This document shows, piece after piece, positions 19,956-28,778 of a stretch of DNA of 64,000 nucleotides. The position numbers were made by a program, and so were the translations under genes. Every line of letters starts with the position of its first letter. The stretch's first letter is position 1. The stretch lies in assembly GCF_001025155.1 (NCBI RefSeq), contig NZ_AP012322.1, positions 62,001 to 126,000 on the forward strand, read 5' to 3'. This DNA comes from Bifidobacterium angulatum DSM 20098 = JCM 7096 (lineage in GTDB: Bacteria; Actinomycetota; Actinomycetes; Actinomycetales; Bifidobacteriaceae). The notes below the pieces were generated by a model. It was given only the letters and a program-made list of their open reading frames with translations. It made no database searches and was not told the origin of the DNA.

Positions 19956-19969
19956 GTAAACTTGTTTAC
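19956..19969. promoter_or_regulatory. Operator-like palindrome before lacL (site 2)
   Basis: GTAAAC-TT-GTTTAC is a perfect 14-bp inverted repeat between site 1 and the lacL ribosome-binding site. Its half-site matches that of site 1 in the opposite orientation. Confidence 0.55.
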
Positions 19970-19999
19970 AAGGAAAGTTCACAGAGCAAGGAGGCTCCC

Positions 20000-21943
20000 A
20001 TGGATGGCGCAAGCTCGATACAGAGCGCGGACCTGAGCTGGCTTGACAAGCCGGACGTGTTCCGCGTGAACCGCTTGGACGCGCACAGCGATCACCGGTG
20101 CTATGCCACGCAGGACGAGGCGGAACGCGACAGCAGCGGTCTGATCATGCCACTCGACGGCACTTGGAAATTCAAGTATTCCCCCAACCCGCAGGCGCGA
20201 CCCGTCGATTTCCACCAGCTGGCCGAGGCGCCCGCCGACTTCGACGACATCGCAGTGCCGGGGCATATCGAAATGGCGGGATATGACAAGAACCAGTACA
20301 TCAACACCATGTACCCGTGGGAGGGCCGTAAGTATCGCCGCCCTGCCGGCTTGACGCCAGACGATCCCGGCATCGGCACGTTCTCCGACGCCGACGACAA
20401 TCCGGTCGGCTCCTACATGCGCACCTTCACCCTGCCCGAACATATGCGCGGCCAGCGCATCCACGTGGTGTTCGAAGGCGTAGAGCAGGCGTTCTACCTG
20501 TGGCTCAACGGGCATTTCGTCGGATATGCGGAAGACACCTTCACGCCGTCCGAATTCGACCTGACCCCGTATATCAACGAGACCGGCGCCAACACCATCG
20601 CATGCGAGGTGTTCAAACGCTCTACCGCGGCATGGGTCGAAGACCAGGACTTTTTCCGTTTCTTCGGCATCTTCCGCCCCGTGAAGCTTGTGGCACTGCC
20701 CAAGATCCATGTGGACGACATCGCCGTACGTTCCCTGCTGAGCGACGATCTGCAGACGGGAACCATCACCGTCGATATGCGGCTGAGTGCCAAGGACGCC
20801 GCTGATTTCGCCGGCGCCCAGGCGGAAGTGGTCGTAACCGATCCGCAAGGCACTCGCATTGCGTCTCAGACCAGCTCACCGGAAACCGATGGCGACGCCA
20901 CCCTCGCGTTCACCAGCATTGCCGCCCCGCAGTTGTGGGACAACGGCAGCCCGAACCTGTACCGCGTCGACGTGCGCCTCATCGACGCCTCCGGCAAGAC
21001 CTGTGAGATCGCCCAAGTGGATACCGGTTTCAGGAAGCTGGTGCGTGACGGCGTGAAGGTCACGCTCAACGGTCACCGGCTCTATATCCTCGGCGTCAAC
21101 CGCCATGAGTGGAACGCCGATTCCGGCCGCTGCATCACCATGGACGACATGCACCGCGACATCGATACGATGCTGCGCAACAACATCAACGCCGTGCGTA
21201 CCTGCCACTACCCGGATCGGTTGGAATGGTACCGTCTGTGCGACGAGCACGGCATCTACGTGATGGCCGAGACCAACCTGGAATCCCACGGCACCTGGCA
21301 GAAGATGGGAATCGTCGAGCCTTCATACAACGTGCCGGGCAACAGCAGCGTATGGGAGAAGGTCGTGGTCGACCGCGCCACCACGCAGTATGAGATGCTC
21401 AAGAACCACCCGTCCATCCTGTTCTGGTCCATGGGCAACGAGTCGTATGCCGGCACCGCCATCGCGGCGATGGACGCCTACTACAAGAGCAAGCAGGACG
21501 GCCGCCTGACGCATTACGAGGGCGTGGTTCACAACCGTGCGTTCGAAGACGTCATCTCCGACTTGGAAAGCCGCATGTACGATACGCCGGAAGGCGCGCG
21601 CAAGTATCTGAGCGAGCAGCCGAAGAAGCCGTACATTCTGTGCGAGTTCATGCATGACATGGGCAATTCGCTGGGCGGCTTCGGCGACTACATGGAGCTG
21701 TTCGACGATTGCGAAGGGTTCCTCGGCGGGTTCATCTGGGATTACATCGACCAGCAGCTGTACGCGCCCGATCCGCTGACGGGCGAGAAGATGCTGTGCT
21801 ACGGCGGCGATTTCGACGATCGCTGCTCCGACTACGAATTCTCCGGTGATGGTCTGCTGTTCGCCGACCGCACGGAGAAGCCGGCCATGCAGGAAGTCAA
21901 GTATTACTACGGAAGGTACGCAGATGGAAATCGTATTCGGTGA
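20000..21943 (+). CDS. lacL: Beta-galactosidase large subunit LacL (GH2)
   Basis: This 647-residue protein is the catalytic part of a two-subunit GH2 beta-galactosidase. The sugar-binding jelly-roll is at about residues 45-215 and the TIM barrel follows. The acid/base Glu is about E481 in FWSMGNES and the nucleophile about E549 in ILCEFMHDMGNS. It ends after MQEVKYYYGRYADG, the usual end of lactobacillar LacL, so it is not a truncation. AAGGAGG at 19988-19994 supports the ATG. The last 20 bp overlap lacM in another frame. In lactobacilli such pairs hydrolyse lactose and galactosides in the cytoplasm. Two operator-like palindromes precede it. Confidence 0.92.
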   Translation: MDGASSIQSADLSWLDKPDVFRVNRLDAHSDHRCYATQDEAERDSSGLIMPLDGTWKFKYSPNPQARPVDFHQLAEAPADFDDIAVPGHIEMAGYDKNQYINTMYPWEGRKYRRPAGLTPDDPGIGTFSDADDNPVGSYMRTFTLPEHMRGQRIHVVFEGVEQAFYLWLNGHFVGYAEDTFTPSEFDLTPYINETGANTIACEVFKRSTAAWVEDQDFFRFFGIFRPVKLVALPKIHVDDIAVRSLLSDDLQTGTITVDMRLSAKDAADFAGAQAEVVVTDPQGTRIASQTSSPETDGDATLAFTSIAAPQLWDNGSPNLYRVDVRLIDASGKTCEIAQVDTGFRKLVRDGVKVTLNGHRLYILGVNRHEWNADSGRCITMDDMHRDIDTMLRNNINAVRTCHYPDRLEWYRLCDEHGIYVMAETNLESHGTWQKMGIVEPSYNVPGNSSVWEKVVVDRATTQYEMLKNHPSILFWSMGNESYAGTAIAAMDAYYKSKQDGRLTHYEGVVHNRAFEDVISDLESRMYDTPEGARKYLSEQPKKPYILCEFMHDMGNSLGGFGDYMELFDDCEGFLGGFIWDYIDQQLYAPDPLTGEKMLCYGGDFDDRCSDYEFSGDGLLFADRTEKPAMQEVKYYYGRYADGNRIR

Positions 21944-22868
21944 TGTGGTGACGGGCGTCCACGGCGACGGCTTCGAATACCTGTTCTCATGGCAGGCCGG
22001 TGGCCCGGTCTCGTTCAATATCGGCGGCCGTGAATGGCTGTATCGTGCGCCGCGTCCGGCGTTGTGGCGCGCCACCACCGACAACGACCGTGGCAATGGA
22101 TTCCCGGTCAAGTCGGCAATGTGGATGGGCGCGGATATGTTCGCCACATGTTCCAAGATCGAGCTGAGCGTTGACGGCGAGCCGGTGGACAATCCGCTTG
22201 CGCCGGACAACAACTCGTATGGCGGCCCGGTGCAGGCGCAGACCATGACCATGACCTACACCTACACGCTGCCTGTTGTGCCGGCGACCACGGTGACGGT
22301 GGCCTACACCGTTACCTCTGACGGCACAATCGGCGTAACGGTGCGTTACGAGGGCAAGGAAGGCCTGCCCGAGCTGCCGGTGTTCGGCCTGCGCTTCGTG
22401 ATGCCGACCCCGGCCAAAGGATTCACCTATACCGGGCTTTCCGGCGAAACCTACCCCGACCGCATGGCCGGTGGGGTGCCGGGGGAGTACACGGTTGAAG
22501 GCATGCCGGTCACCCCATACCTGGTGCCGCAGGACTGCGGTATGCATATGCGCACCGAACGGGTTACGGTGACGCGCGATGCCGTGCTCGACAACGCAAG
22601 GCGTGGCGACCGCAGCGAATTCTCGCTGACCTTCGCCCAGGGGGAGGATGGCGTACCGTTCGCCTTCTCCTGCCTGCCGTATACGCCGGAAGAAATCGAG
22701 AACGCCACGCATCCCAACGAGCTGCCGCCGGCACGCCGCACGGTGCTGACGGTATGCGGCGCAGTGCGTGGCGTGGGCGGCATCGATAGCTGGGGCTCCG
22801 ACGTGAGGCCCGACTATCACATCGATGCGCAGGAAAACCACGAGTTCAGTTTTAGGATTGAACTATAG
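21924..22868 (+). CDS. lacM: Beta-galactosidase small subunit LacM (GH2 C-terminal domain)
   Basis: This 314-residue protein corresponds to domain 5 of single-chain GH2 beta-galactosidases. It starts MEIVFGDVVTGVHGDGFEYL and contains the diagnostic FWRATTDNDRGNGF-like stretch (here LWRATTDNDRGNG) near residue 48. It is required with LacL to form the active site in lactobacillar LacLM. ATG 21924 has GGAAGG upstream at 21911-21916, inside lacL. An in-frame upstream start at 21846 would add 26 residues unlike the family. The overlap with lacL suggests translational coupling and fixed stoichiometry. A terminator follows. Confidence 0.92.
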   Translation: MEIVFGDVVTGVHGDGFEYLFSWQAGGPVSFNIGGREWLYRAPRPALWRATTDNDRGNGFPVKSAMWMGADMFATCSKIELSVDGEPVDNPLAPDNNSYGGPVQAQTMTMTYTYTLPVVPATTVTVAYTVTSDGTIGVTVRYEGKEGLPELPVFGLRFVMPTPAKGFTYTGLSGETYPDRMAGGVPGEYTVEGMPVTPYLVPQDCGMHMRTERVTVTRDAVLDNARRGDRSEFSLTFAQGEDGVPFAFSCLPYTPEEIENATHPNELPPARRTVLTVCGAVRGVGGIDSWGSDVRPDYHIDAQENHEFSFRIEL

Positions 22869-22891
22869 TTTTAGCGAAAACCAAGAAGCAC

Positions 22892-22925
22892 GAGGCGGCA
22901 TCCGATGGGTGCCGTCTCGTTGTTA
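22892..22925 (+). terminator. Terminator after lacM
   Basis: CGAGGCGGCA pairs with TGCCGTCTCG (one wobble pair) around a 9-nt loop, followed by TTGTT. Confidence 0.65.
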
Positions 22926-23061
22926 TCGTTGGAATACGGCCATTGGGGAGGACTGGTAAACAAGAGCAGCAAAGGACGTTTTTAAGTAAAAAGATACGTT
23001 TCAGTAAAAAAGCGTATTATCGTAAACATTGTACATATTAGGAGAAGCAAGGAGGCTTCGC

Positions 23062-24573
23062 ATGAGCAACGGCAGCTCTGCTGAACAATCCAGAAGCAAA
23101 GTAATGACTTCGCGCATCGCATACGCGACCGGCGCATTCGGACATGACATCTTCTACGCCACACTGTCGACGTATCTGATCATGTTCATCACCTCTCACC
23201 TGTTCAACTCGGGTGATGCGGCACATAACAACCGCATGGTGCTGTACATCACCACCATCATCGCCGTACTGCGTATCGTCGAGCTGTTCATCGACCCGTT
23301 CATCGGCAACATGATCGACAACACCACCACCAAGTGGGGCAAGTTCAAGCCGTGGGTCGTCGGCGGCGGTGTGGTCAGCTCCGTTGCCCTGATGGTGCTG
23401 TTCACCGATATGGGCGGCCTCAACGAGACCAACCCGATGCTCTACCTGGCCATCTTCGCGGTGCTGTACATCGTGATGGATATCTTCTATTCCTTCAAGG
23501 ACATCAGCTTCTGGTCCATGGTCCCGGCCCTGACCTTCAGCTCCGAAGAGCGTGAGAAGACCGCAACCTTCGCCCGTGTCGGCTCCACCATCGGCGGCAA
23601 CATCGTCGGCGTCGTGATCATGCCGATCGTCCTCTTCTTCTCCGTCACCAAGTCCGGCTCCGGCGATAAGAACGGCTGGTTCTGGTTCGCCTTCATCGTG
23701 GCCCTCATCGGCATCATCTCCGTGATCTGCGTCGCCCTCGGCACCCACGAGGTCGACTCCACGCTGCGCCAGAACAAGACCAAGACGGGCTTCAAGGACG
23801 TGTTCCGCATGCTGCTCAAGAACGATCAGCTCATGGCCATCGCCCTGTCCTACCTCGCCTACACCACCGGCGTAGCCATCCTGAACGCCTCCGAGCTGTA
23901 CTACTTCCAGTACATTCTCGGCGACGCCAGCAAGTTCTCCATCCTGGCCACCATCAACACCCTGGTCGGCCTGGTCTCCGTTTCGCTGTTCCCGAAGCTC
24001 GCTCAGCAGTTCAGCCGCCGCAACGTGTTCGTTGTCTGCCTGGGCATTATGCTCGCCGGCATCGTGCTCTTCTTCTTCGCCGGCAAGTCCCTGGCCCTCG
24101 TGCTGGTCGCCGCCGAGCTGTTCTTCATCCCGCAGCCGCTGGTGTTCCTCGTGGTCCTCATGACCATCACCGATTGCGTCGAATACGGCCAGCTCAAGCT
24201 CGGCCACCGCGATGAGGCCCTGACCCTCTCCGTCCGCCCGCTGCTCGATAAGTTCGGTGGCGCCGTGTCCAACTGGGTTATCGGCTTCGCCGCCGTCGCC
24301 GCAGGCATGACCGCCGGTTCCGAAAACCATGTCAGTGCCCAGGGCGAGATGAACTTCAAGCTCATCGTGTTCGTGGCCCCGCTGGTGCTCATCGTCATCG
24401 GCCTGCTCATCTTCCTCACCCGCGTCAAGCTGACCGAGGAGAAGCACGCCGAGATCGTGGCCGAACTGGAGAAGACCTGGGGCAAGGACGCGCTGGGCGC
24501 CAACGCCTCCGCCGAAGACGAGGCCACCATTGCCTCCGCGACCGAGGAAGCCGGTAGCACTCCAACAAAGTAA
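23062..24573 (+). CDS. GPH-family sugar symporter (LacS-like), first copy
   Basis: This 503-residue membrane protein has about 12 helices and belongs to the glycoside-pentoside-hexuronide:cation symporters, the LacS/MelB family. Typical elements are [21 protein letters not shown] near residue 70 and the central [21 protein letters not shown] near residue 373. No C-terminal IIA domain is present, so it lacks the PTS control domain of streptococcal LacS. AAGGAGG (23049-23055) supports ATG 23062. Its place after lacLM argues for lactose or galactoside uptake. GTAAAC half-sites upstream (22957, 23022) may bring it under the same regulator. It is about as long as the second copy at 26276. Confidence 0.9.
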   Translation: MSNGSSAEQSRSKVMTSRIAYATGAFGHDIFYATLSTYLIMFITSHLFNSGDAAHNNRMVLYITTIIAVLRIVELFIDPFIGNMIDNTTTKWGKFKPWVVGGGVVSSVALMVLFTDMGGLNETNPMLYLAIFAVLYIVMDIFYSFKDISFWSMVPALTFSSEEREKTATFARVGSTIGGNIVGVVIMPIVLFFSVTKSGSGDKNGWFWFAFIVALIGIISVICVALGTHEVDSTLRQNKTKTGFKDVFRMLLKNDQLMAIALSYLAYTTGVAILNASELYYFQYILGDASKFSILATINTLVGLVSVSLFPKLAQQFSRRNVFVVCLGIMLAGIVLFFFAGKSLALVLVAAELFFIPQPLVFLVVLMTITDCVEYGQLKLGHRDEALTLSVRPLLDKFGGAVSNWVIGFAAVAAGMTAGSENHVSAQGEMNFKLIVFVAPLVLIVIGLLIFLTRVKLTEEKHAEIVAELEKTWGKDALGANASAEDEATIASATEEAGSTPTK

Positions 24574-24585
24574 GCCATTCATGGA

Positions 24586-24617
24586 ATTGCCGGTAGGTAG
24601 TCATACAAGCCGGCAAT
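24586..24617 (+). terminator. Terminator candidate after the first GPH symporter
   Basis: An 8-bp perfect stem ATTGCCGG/CCGGCAAT with a 16-nt loop starts about 12 bp after the stop codon. It has no T-run. Confidence 0.45.
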
Positions 24618-24718
24618 CCCCTCGACCCCACTAAGCGGCATCCATCGCATAAGCCGCTTGGTGCAGTAGCGGCCACCGCTTGCAGTTTCCCCCTTTCCCT
24701 GTGAGCGGCCGCTATAGA

Positions 24719-24753
24719 GGCCGGAGCCTTGCATTATGCAGGGCTCCGGCCTT
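24719..24753 (+). terminator. Second terminator before the LacI gene
   Basis: A 15-bp stem (24719-24733 with 24737-24751, one wobble pair) and a 3-nt loop ATT-type centre form a very stable hairpin followed by TTATG. With the hairpin at 24586 it isolates the symporter transcript. The rest of the 320-bp gap shows only the palindrome TAAAT-TC-ATTTA at 24850-24861, close to the LacI start, a possible autoregulatory site. Confidence 0.65.
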
Positions 24754-24893
24754 ATGCGTGGTTTTGCAATGGTTCTGCGTGGTTCCGTATGCAAGCGGCG
24801 CACAATCTGCCTGCCGAAATCGGCGGGTGGGGCATGCTAAGGTTGCAAGTAAATTCATTTAGCTAGCGTGATGGTTGGGAAGGCTGGGATCCG

Positions 24894-25910
24894 ATGGCCA
24901 CAATTAAGGAAATCGCGAAGCATACAGGCTTTTCGCAGGCCACGGTGTCGAGGATTCTGAACGACGACCCCTCGTTCTCTGTCAAGGAATCCACCCGGCA
25001 GAAGGTGTTAAACGCCAGTCTTGAACTGGGCTACGAGAACGTCTCGCAGTACCAGCGCATCATTATTCCGCGAGACATTGCGATTCTGAACAACGTTGTT
25101 CCCGACAAGGGGCTGCAGGACGCATATTTTGAAGAATTGCGCGAAGTGCTGACCCGGCAGGCCAAAGAACAGCGCATGAATGCGACGATCTACGACGATA
25201 TCGACGACCTGATCGCACACGGCGGCGATTATGCCGGCTTCATCTCGATGGGCCCCGCGGTGCTGCCGCCGGAAACGCTGCACAGGCTGCATCAGGCGCT
25301 GCCCCACGGCGTCTTCATCGACATTAATCCGGCGCCGAATCTCTTCGATTCCGTACAGCCAGACCTGGAACAGATCGTGCTCGACGCGCTCGACGCGTTG
25401 AAGGCCGATGGGTGCCGCCGCATCGGTTTCATCGGCGGTGCGGGCACCATGATGGGGGAGCACTCGTACCCCGAGGATGTTCGTCGTTTCGCGTTCTGCA
25501 ACTGGAGCGCACGGTTGGATCTGGACACGGAGGGACTGGTCTACGCCGACGGCCCGTTTACCGTCGCCAACGGGCGTGAGCAGGGGGAGCGGCTGATTCG
25601 CGACCATGCCGATGATCTGCCGGATGCCGTGCTGGTGGCCGCCGATACGCTTGCCGTGGGGCTGCTGCAGGCGTTTGCGGCCAAGAGCATTCTGGTGCCG
25701 CGCGATATCAAGGTGGTCAGCATCAATAATCAGGAGGTGGCGAAATACACCTCTCCAGCGCTTTCGTCGTATGACATCGACAAGGAGGAACTGACGCGCG
25801 CCGCGGTGCTGATGCTCGCCGAATCGCTGGTCAGCAAGCGCAGTGTGAAACAGCACACCTGCATCTCCTCGCATCTGGTGGTGCGTGACAGTTTTGCCCC
25901 CGAACGGTAG
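24894..25910 (+). CDS. LacI-family transcriptional regulator (MsmR/GalR-like)
   Basis: This 338-residue regulator starts MATIKEIAKHTGFSQATVSR, a helix-turn-helix of the GalR/MsmR-like branch, with a LacI sensor domain after about residue 60. The recognition helix resembles that of the LacI at 14588 (both have ATVSR and an SVxExTRxK continuation), so both may read similar operators. It lies between two GPH symporter genes. I infer control of the lactose genes, possibly through TTTAGTAAA sites, with a galactoside as inducer. No strong ribosome-binding site is visible. Confidence 0.9.
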   Translation: MATIKEIAKHTGFSQATVSRILNDDPSFSVKESTRQKVLNASLELGYENVSQYQRIIIPRDIAILNNVVPDKGLQDAYFEELREVLTRQAKEQRMNATIYDDIDDLIAHGGDYAGFISMGPAVLPPETLHRLHQALPHGVFIDINPAPNLFDSVQPDLEQIVLDALDALKADGCRRIGFIGGAGTMMGEHSYPEDVRRFAFCNWSARLDLDTEGLVYADGPFTVANGREQGERLIRDHADDLPDAVLVAADTLAVGLLQAFAAKSILVPRDIKVVSINNQEVAKYTSPALSSYDIDKEELTRAAVLMLAESLVSKRSVKQHTCISSHLVVRDSFAPER

Positions 25911-26275
25911 TTCTGCGCTTTGGGATGCGCAGGCCGCCGATGACGATAGCGGCGTGTGGTTGTATAAACCGGCGATATGAGACGCTGCTGGGGCGTTGTG
26001 AGGTGTCCGCACGACGGCTGTGTGACAGTAAGTAAAAATATTTAATCAAAGTACGTGTCACCCGTTCGTTTCACCGAAAGCATAGATGTTATCAGAGGTT
26101 GCAATCGATGCGTTCATGTCCCAAAAATCATTGATTGGTGTTGCGTTGTTCCCCATCATCTGCGGGAATTATTGAATATTTTGTTTAGTAAACATTTTTA
26201 TTCAATGAAATAAAAGATGTACAGTCGTATACACGATCAATGGATGATCTAGAGATCTTCTAAGGAGAAGAAGTC
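25911..26275. other. Regulatory region before the second GPH symporter
   Basis: This 365-bp gap has no convincing gene. It becomes AT-rich after 26030 and includes the GTTTAGTAAAC operator-like site. The ribosome-binding site AAGGAG (about 26262) precedes the next gene. Confidence 0.55.
26183..26193. promoter_or_regulatory. GTTTAGTAAAC operator-like palindrome before the second symporter
   Basis: This perfect 11-bp palindrome is identical to the core before lacL. It lies 83 bp upstream of the start codon within an AT-rich promoter region. Confidence 0.65.
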
Positions 26276-27817
26276 ATGGGAAATGAACAAACCCTCGCCA
26301 GCGGCGGCGCCCAGCGTGGCAAAATCGGCCAGCGTGTGGCATACGCATTCGGCAACCTCGGCCAGTCCGCGTTCTACAACGCACTGAGCACCTACTTCAT
26401 CGTATACGTGACCAGCTGCCTGTTCTCCGGCGTCGAAAAAGGCGTCGCAGCCAAACTGATCGGCGTTATCACCAGCCTTGTCGTCATCATCCGTATCGCG
26501 GAGATTTTCATTGATCCGCTGCTGGGCAACATCGTGGACAACACCACCACCAAGTGGGGCCGCTTCCGCCCGTGGCAGTTCCTGGGCGGCCTGGTCTCCG
26601 CCCTGCTGCTCGTGGTGATCTACACCGGCATGTTCGGCCTGGTCAACGTGAACACCACCTGGTTCATCGTGCTGTTCGTCATCTGCTTCGTCGTGCTCGA
26701 CGTGTTCTACTCCCTGCGCGACATCTCCTACTGGGGTATGATCCCGGCACTGTCCTCCGACTCGCATGAGCGCTCCACCTACACTGCCCTCGGCTCCTTC
26801 ACCGGTTCCATCGGCTACAACGGCATCACCGTCGTCGTGATTCCGATCGTCACCTACTTCAGCTGGGTATTCACCGGTTCCCACGCCGAAAGCCAGAGCG
26901 GATGGACCGCCTTCGGCATCATCGTGGGCTTGCTTGGCATCCTGACCGCGTGGTCCGTAGCCTTCGGCACCAAGGAAAGCCAGAGCGCCCTGCGTTCCAA
27001 GGCGCAGAAGAACGGCGGTCCGCTGCAGGCGTTCAAGGCTCTGTTCCAGAACGACCAGCTGCTGTGGGTCGCACTGAGCTACCTGCTGTACGCCATCGCC
27101 AACGTGGCCACCACCGGCGTGCTGATCTTCCTGTTCAAGTTCGTGCTGGACAATCAGGCCGCCTACTCCATGACCGGCATCATCGCGTTGGTCGCCGGCC
27201 TGGTCATGGCGCCGCTGTACCCGATCCTCAACAAGCGCATCCCGCGCCGCTACCTGTATATCGGTGGCATGACCTCCATGATCATCGCCTACATCATGCT
27301 CGGCATCTTCTCCAACAACATGATCATGGTGTTCGTGGCGCTGGTGCTCTTCTATGTGCCGGGCACGATGATCCAGATGACCGCCATTCTCTCCCTGACC
27401 GATTCCATCGAATACGGTCAGCTCAAGAACGGCAAGCGCAACGAGGCCGTCACCCTGTCCGTGCGCCCGATGCTCGACAAGATCGGCGGCGCCATGTCCA
27501 ACGGCATCGTTGGCTTCATCGCCATCGCCGCCGGCATGACCGGCGACGCGACCGCGGCCGATATGACCGCCGCGAACATCAACACCTTTAAGACCTGCGC
27601 GTTCTATGTGCCGCTGGTGCTGATCGTGCTGAGCCTGCTGGTGTTCATGTTCAAGGTGAAGATCAGCGAGAAGATGCATGACGATATCGTCAAGCAGCTG
27701 GAGGCCAAGCTGGCCGCTGGCGAGATCGAAAGCGACGACGAGTCCTCCGCCGATGTTGAGGATGCGCCCGCCGAAGCCGCCGGTTCCGGTGCGGCTGCTT
27801 CCGGTTCCGCCGCGTGA
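26276..27817 (+). CDS. GPH-family sugar symporter (LacS-like), second copy
   Basis: This 513-residue, 12-helix GPH-family symporter has the motifs [21 protein letters not shown] and TDSIEYGQLKNGKRNEAVTLS. It is clearly homologous to the copy at 23062 but not a recent duplicate, since the loops and N-terminus differ. The C-terminal tail is acidic and Ala-rich and has no IIA domain. It is monocistronic: preceded by a GTTTAGTAAAC palindrome and followed by a 19-bp perfect stem. Lactose, galacto-oligosaccharides or another beta-galactoside are possible substrates; the sequence does not decide. Confidence 0.9.
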   Translation: MGNEQTLASGGAQRGKIGQRVAYAFGNLGQSAFYNALSTYFIVYVTSCLFSGVEKGVAAKLIGVITSLVVIIRIAEIFIDPLLGNIVDNTTTKWGRFRPWQFLGGLVSALLLVVIYTGMFGLVNVNTTWFIVLFVICFVVLDVFYSLRDISYWGMIPALSSDSHERSTYTALGSFTGSIGYNGITVVVIPIVTYFSWVFTGSHAESQSGWTAFGIIVGLLGILTAWSVAFGTKESQSALRSKAQKNGGPLQAFKALFQNDQLLWVALSYLLYAIANVATTGVLIFLFKFVLDNQAAYSMTGIIALVAGLVMAPLYPILNKRIPRRYLYIGGMTSMIIAYIMLGIFSNNMIMVFVALVLFYVPGTMIQMTAILSLTDSIEYGQLKNGKRNEAVTLSVRPMLDKIGGAMSNGIVGFIAIAAGMTGDATAADMTAANINTFKTCAFYVPLVLIVLSLLVFMFKVKISEKMHDDIVKQLEAKLAAGEIESDDESSADVEDAPAEAAGSGAAASGSAA

Positions 27818-27856
27818 CCTTGCTATTACTACTTAACTGACCCCTTCCTATAACAG

Positions 27857-27911
27857 GGCGGTCGATATGGACGAAATCCGAGTGGAATTCGTCCATATCG
27901 ACCGCCTTTTC
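27857..27911 (+). terminator. Strong terminator after the second symporter
   Basis: A perfect 19-bp stem (27857-27875 with 27888-27906) and a 12-nt loop are followed by TTTTCC. Confidence 0.85.
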
Positions 27912-27984
27912 CATGTGCGGCGTAGTGGGGAAGCGGGGGAGTGGGGTGGTGGAGGTGCGGCGGAAGCTGGGGATGAAATACGGA

Positions 27985-28014
27985 AAGGCCGCGACCCTGT
28001 TGAGTCGTGGCCTT
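27985..28014 (-). terminator. Terminator of the 40-codon gene (minus strand)
   Basis: Read leftward, AAGGCCACGAC and GTCGCGGCCTT form an 11-bp stem with one wobble pair around an 8-nt loop, followed by TTT. It lies 57 bp after the stop of the small gene. Confidence 0.6.
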
Positions 28015-28070
28015 GTGGGAGTCCGTATGAAAGGTGATCGGCGTTGGGCCGGTTACCTAGACAAATGAAA

Positions 28071-28193
28071 TCACTTGTTGATGATGCGCTTGAACAGGTC
28101 GGAGGAGGCCTTGGCGAGGGCGAACTGGTAGAAGCCCGGATCGACGGAGGCGAGGTTGCTGTTCAGGATCTGGTCGAGAGTGTTGTTCTTCAT
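28071..28193 (-). CDS. Small protein of 40 residues, unknown function
   Basis: The product begins MKNNTLDQILNSNLASVDPG and ends LFKRIINK. It has no cysteine, no signal peptide and no clear membrane helix; the second half (FYQFALAKASSDLFKRIIN) could form an amphipathic helix. The start is preceded on the minus strand by AAAGGA with good spacing, and a terminator hairpin follows, so it looks like a complete one-gene unit. Longer overlapping frames here lack ribosome-binding sites. It sits between a sugar symporter and a LacI regulator. I do not recognise a family. A peptide regulator, secreted peptide or small membrane-associated protein are all possible. Confidence 0.6.
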   Translation of the reverse strand: MKNNTLDQILNSNLASVDPGFYQFALAKASSDLFKRIINK

Positions 28194-28778
28194 GGTTATT
28201 CCTTTCGTGCGCGGCCTTGTTTTGCTTGTTTCTGGTATCGTTCTTGCGGCCGCATGTGCGTCGTGCTTGCATTCGGGGTATTCCCGTTGCGTGGGGTGCC
28301 GCTGCACCGGCTTTGCCTGGTTTGTTGAGCGACATCGTGAAGTCTTGTTCTTTTCTGTTGTGATTTCAGTATATGCCTGTTCATTGGTGTAATCATGCTG
28401 TAGTCGTTGATTTTTTTGTATATTTATCGGGTAATCTTGAAATGAACACACAGTATGTTCTGTTCCGGTGCTTTGACCACTGCGTTTCACGAGAAACCGC
28501 CCTGTAGCGCGGGCGGTGCGGAAAAATGCCGTACGCCTGTTTCGGGGCTGAACAACAGCGATACGTAGGGTTTGAGGATGTCGGAATGGGCTTGATAGTA
28601 CAATGCCGAAGGGCGTATACCCGGATATAAGGTGTGCGTGTATGTATGTGCAATCGAAACCGACTGGTTGCCGGTGACGGATTCGTGGGATTCGCGGGCA
28701 TGACCGCTACAAGCCGGCCGACCGCGAGTCGAGCCGGAAGCAGTCGGGTTTATATATAAGCGTTGAAACGAGGCAGAT
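28194..28778. other. Long intergenic region between the small gene and a LacI gene
   Basis: This 585-bp gap has no supported gene. It holds a GAACA/TGTTC imperfect inverted repeat (28444-28460, 14 of 17 positions symmetric), a near-parS sequence at 28484-28497, and a hairpin GCCCTG-type near 28500. Promoters for the divergent neighbours must lie here. The stretch is more AT-rich than its surroundings around 28380-28450. Confidence 0.5.
28484..28497. promoter_or_regulatory. parS-like or LacI-operator-like site 1
   Basis: GTTTCACGAGAAAC differs by one base from the ParB-binding consensus GTTTCACGTGAAAC. It is 282 bp before the next LacI gene, so an operator role is also possible. Confidence 0.4.

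Noticed and set aside
21900..21950. Frameshift splitting one GH2 beta-galactosidase into two
   Set aside because: LacL ends and LacM begins exactly as in lactobacillar LacLM, with a ribosome-binding site for LacM, so the split is natural.
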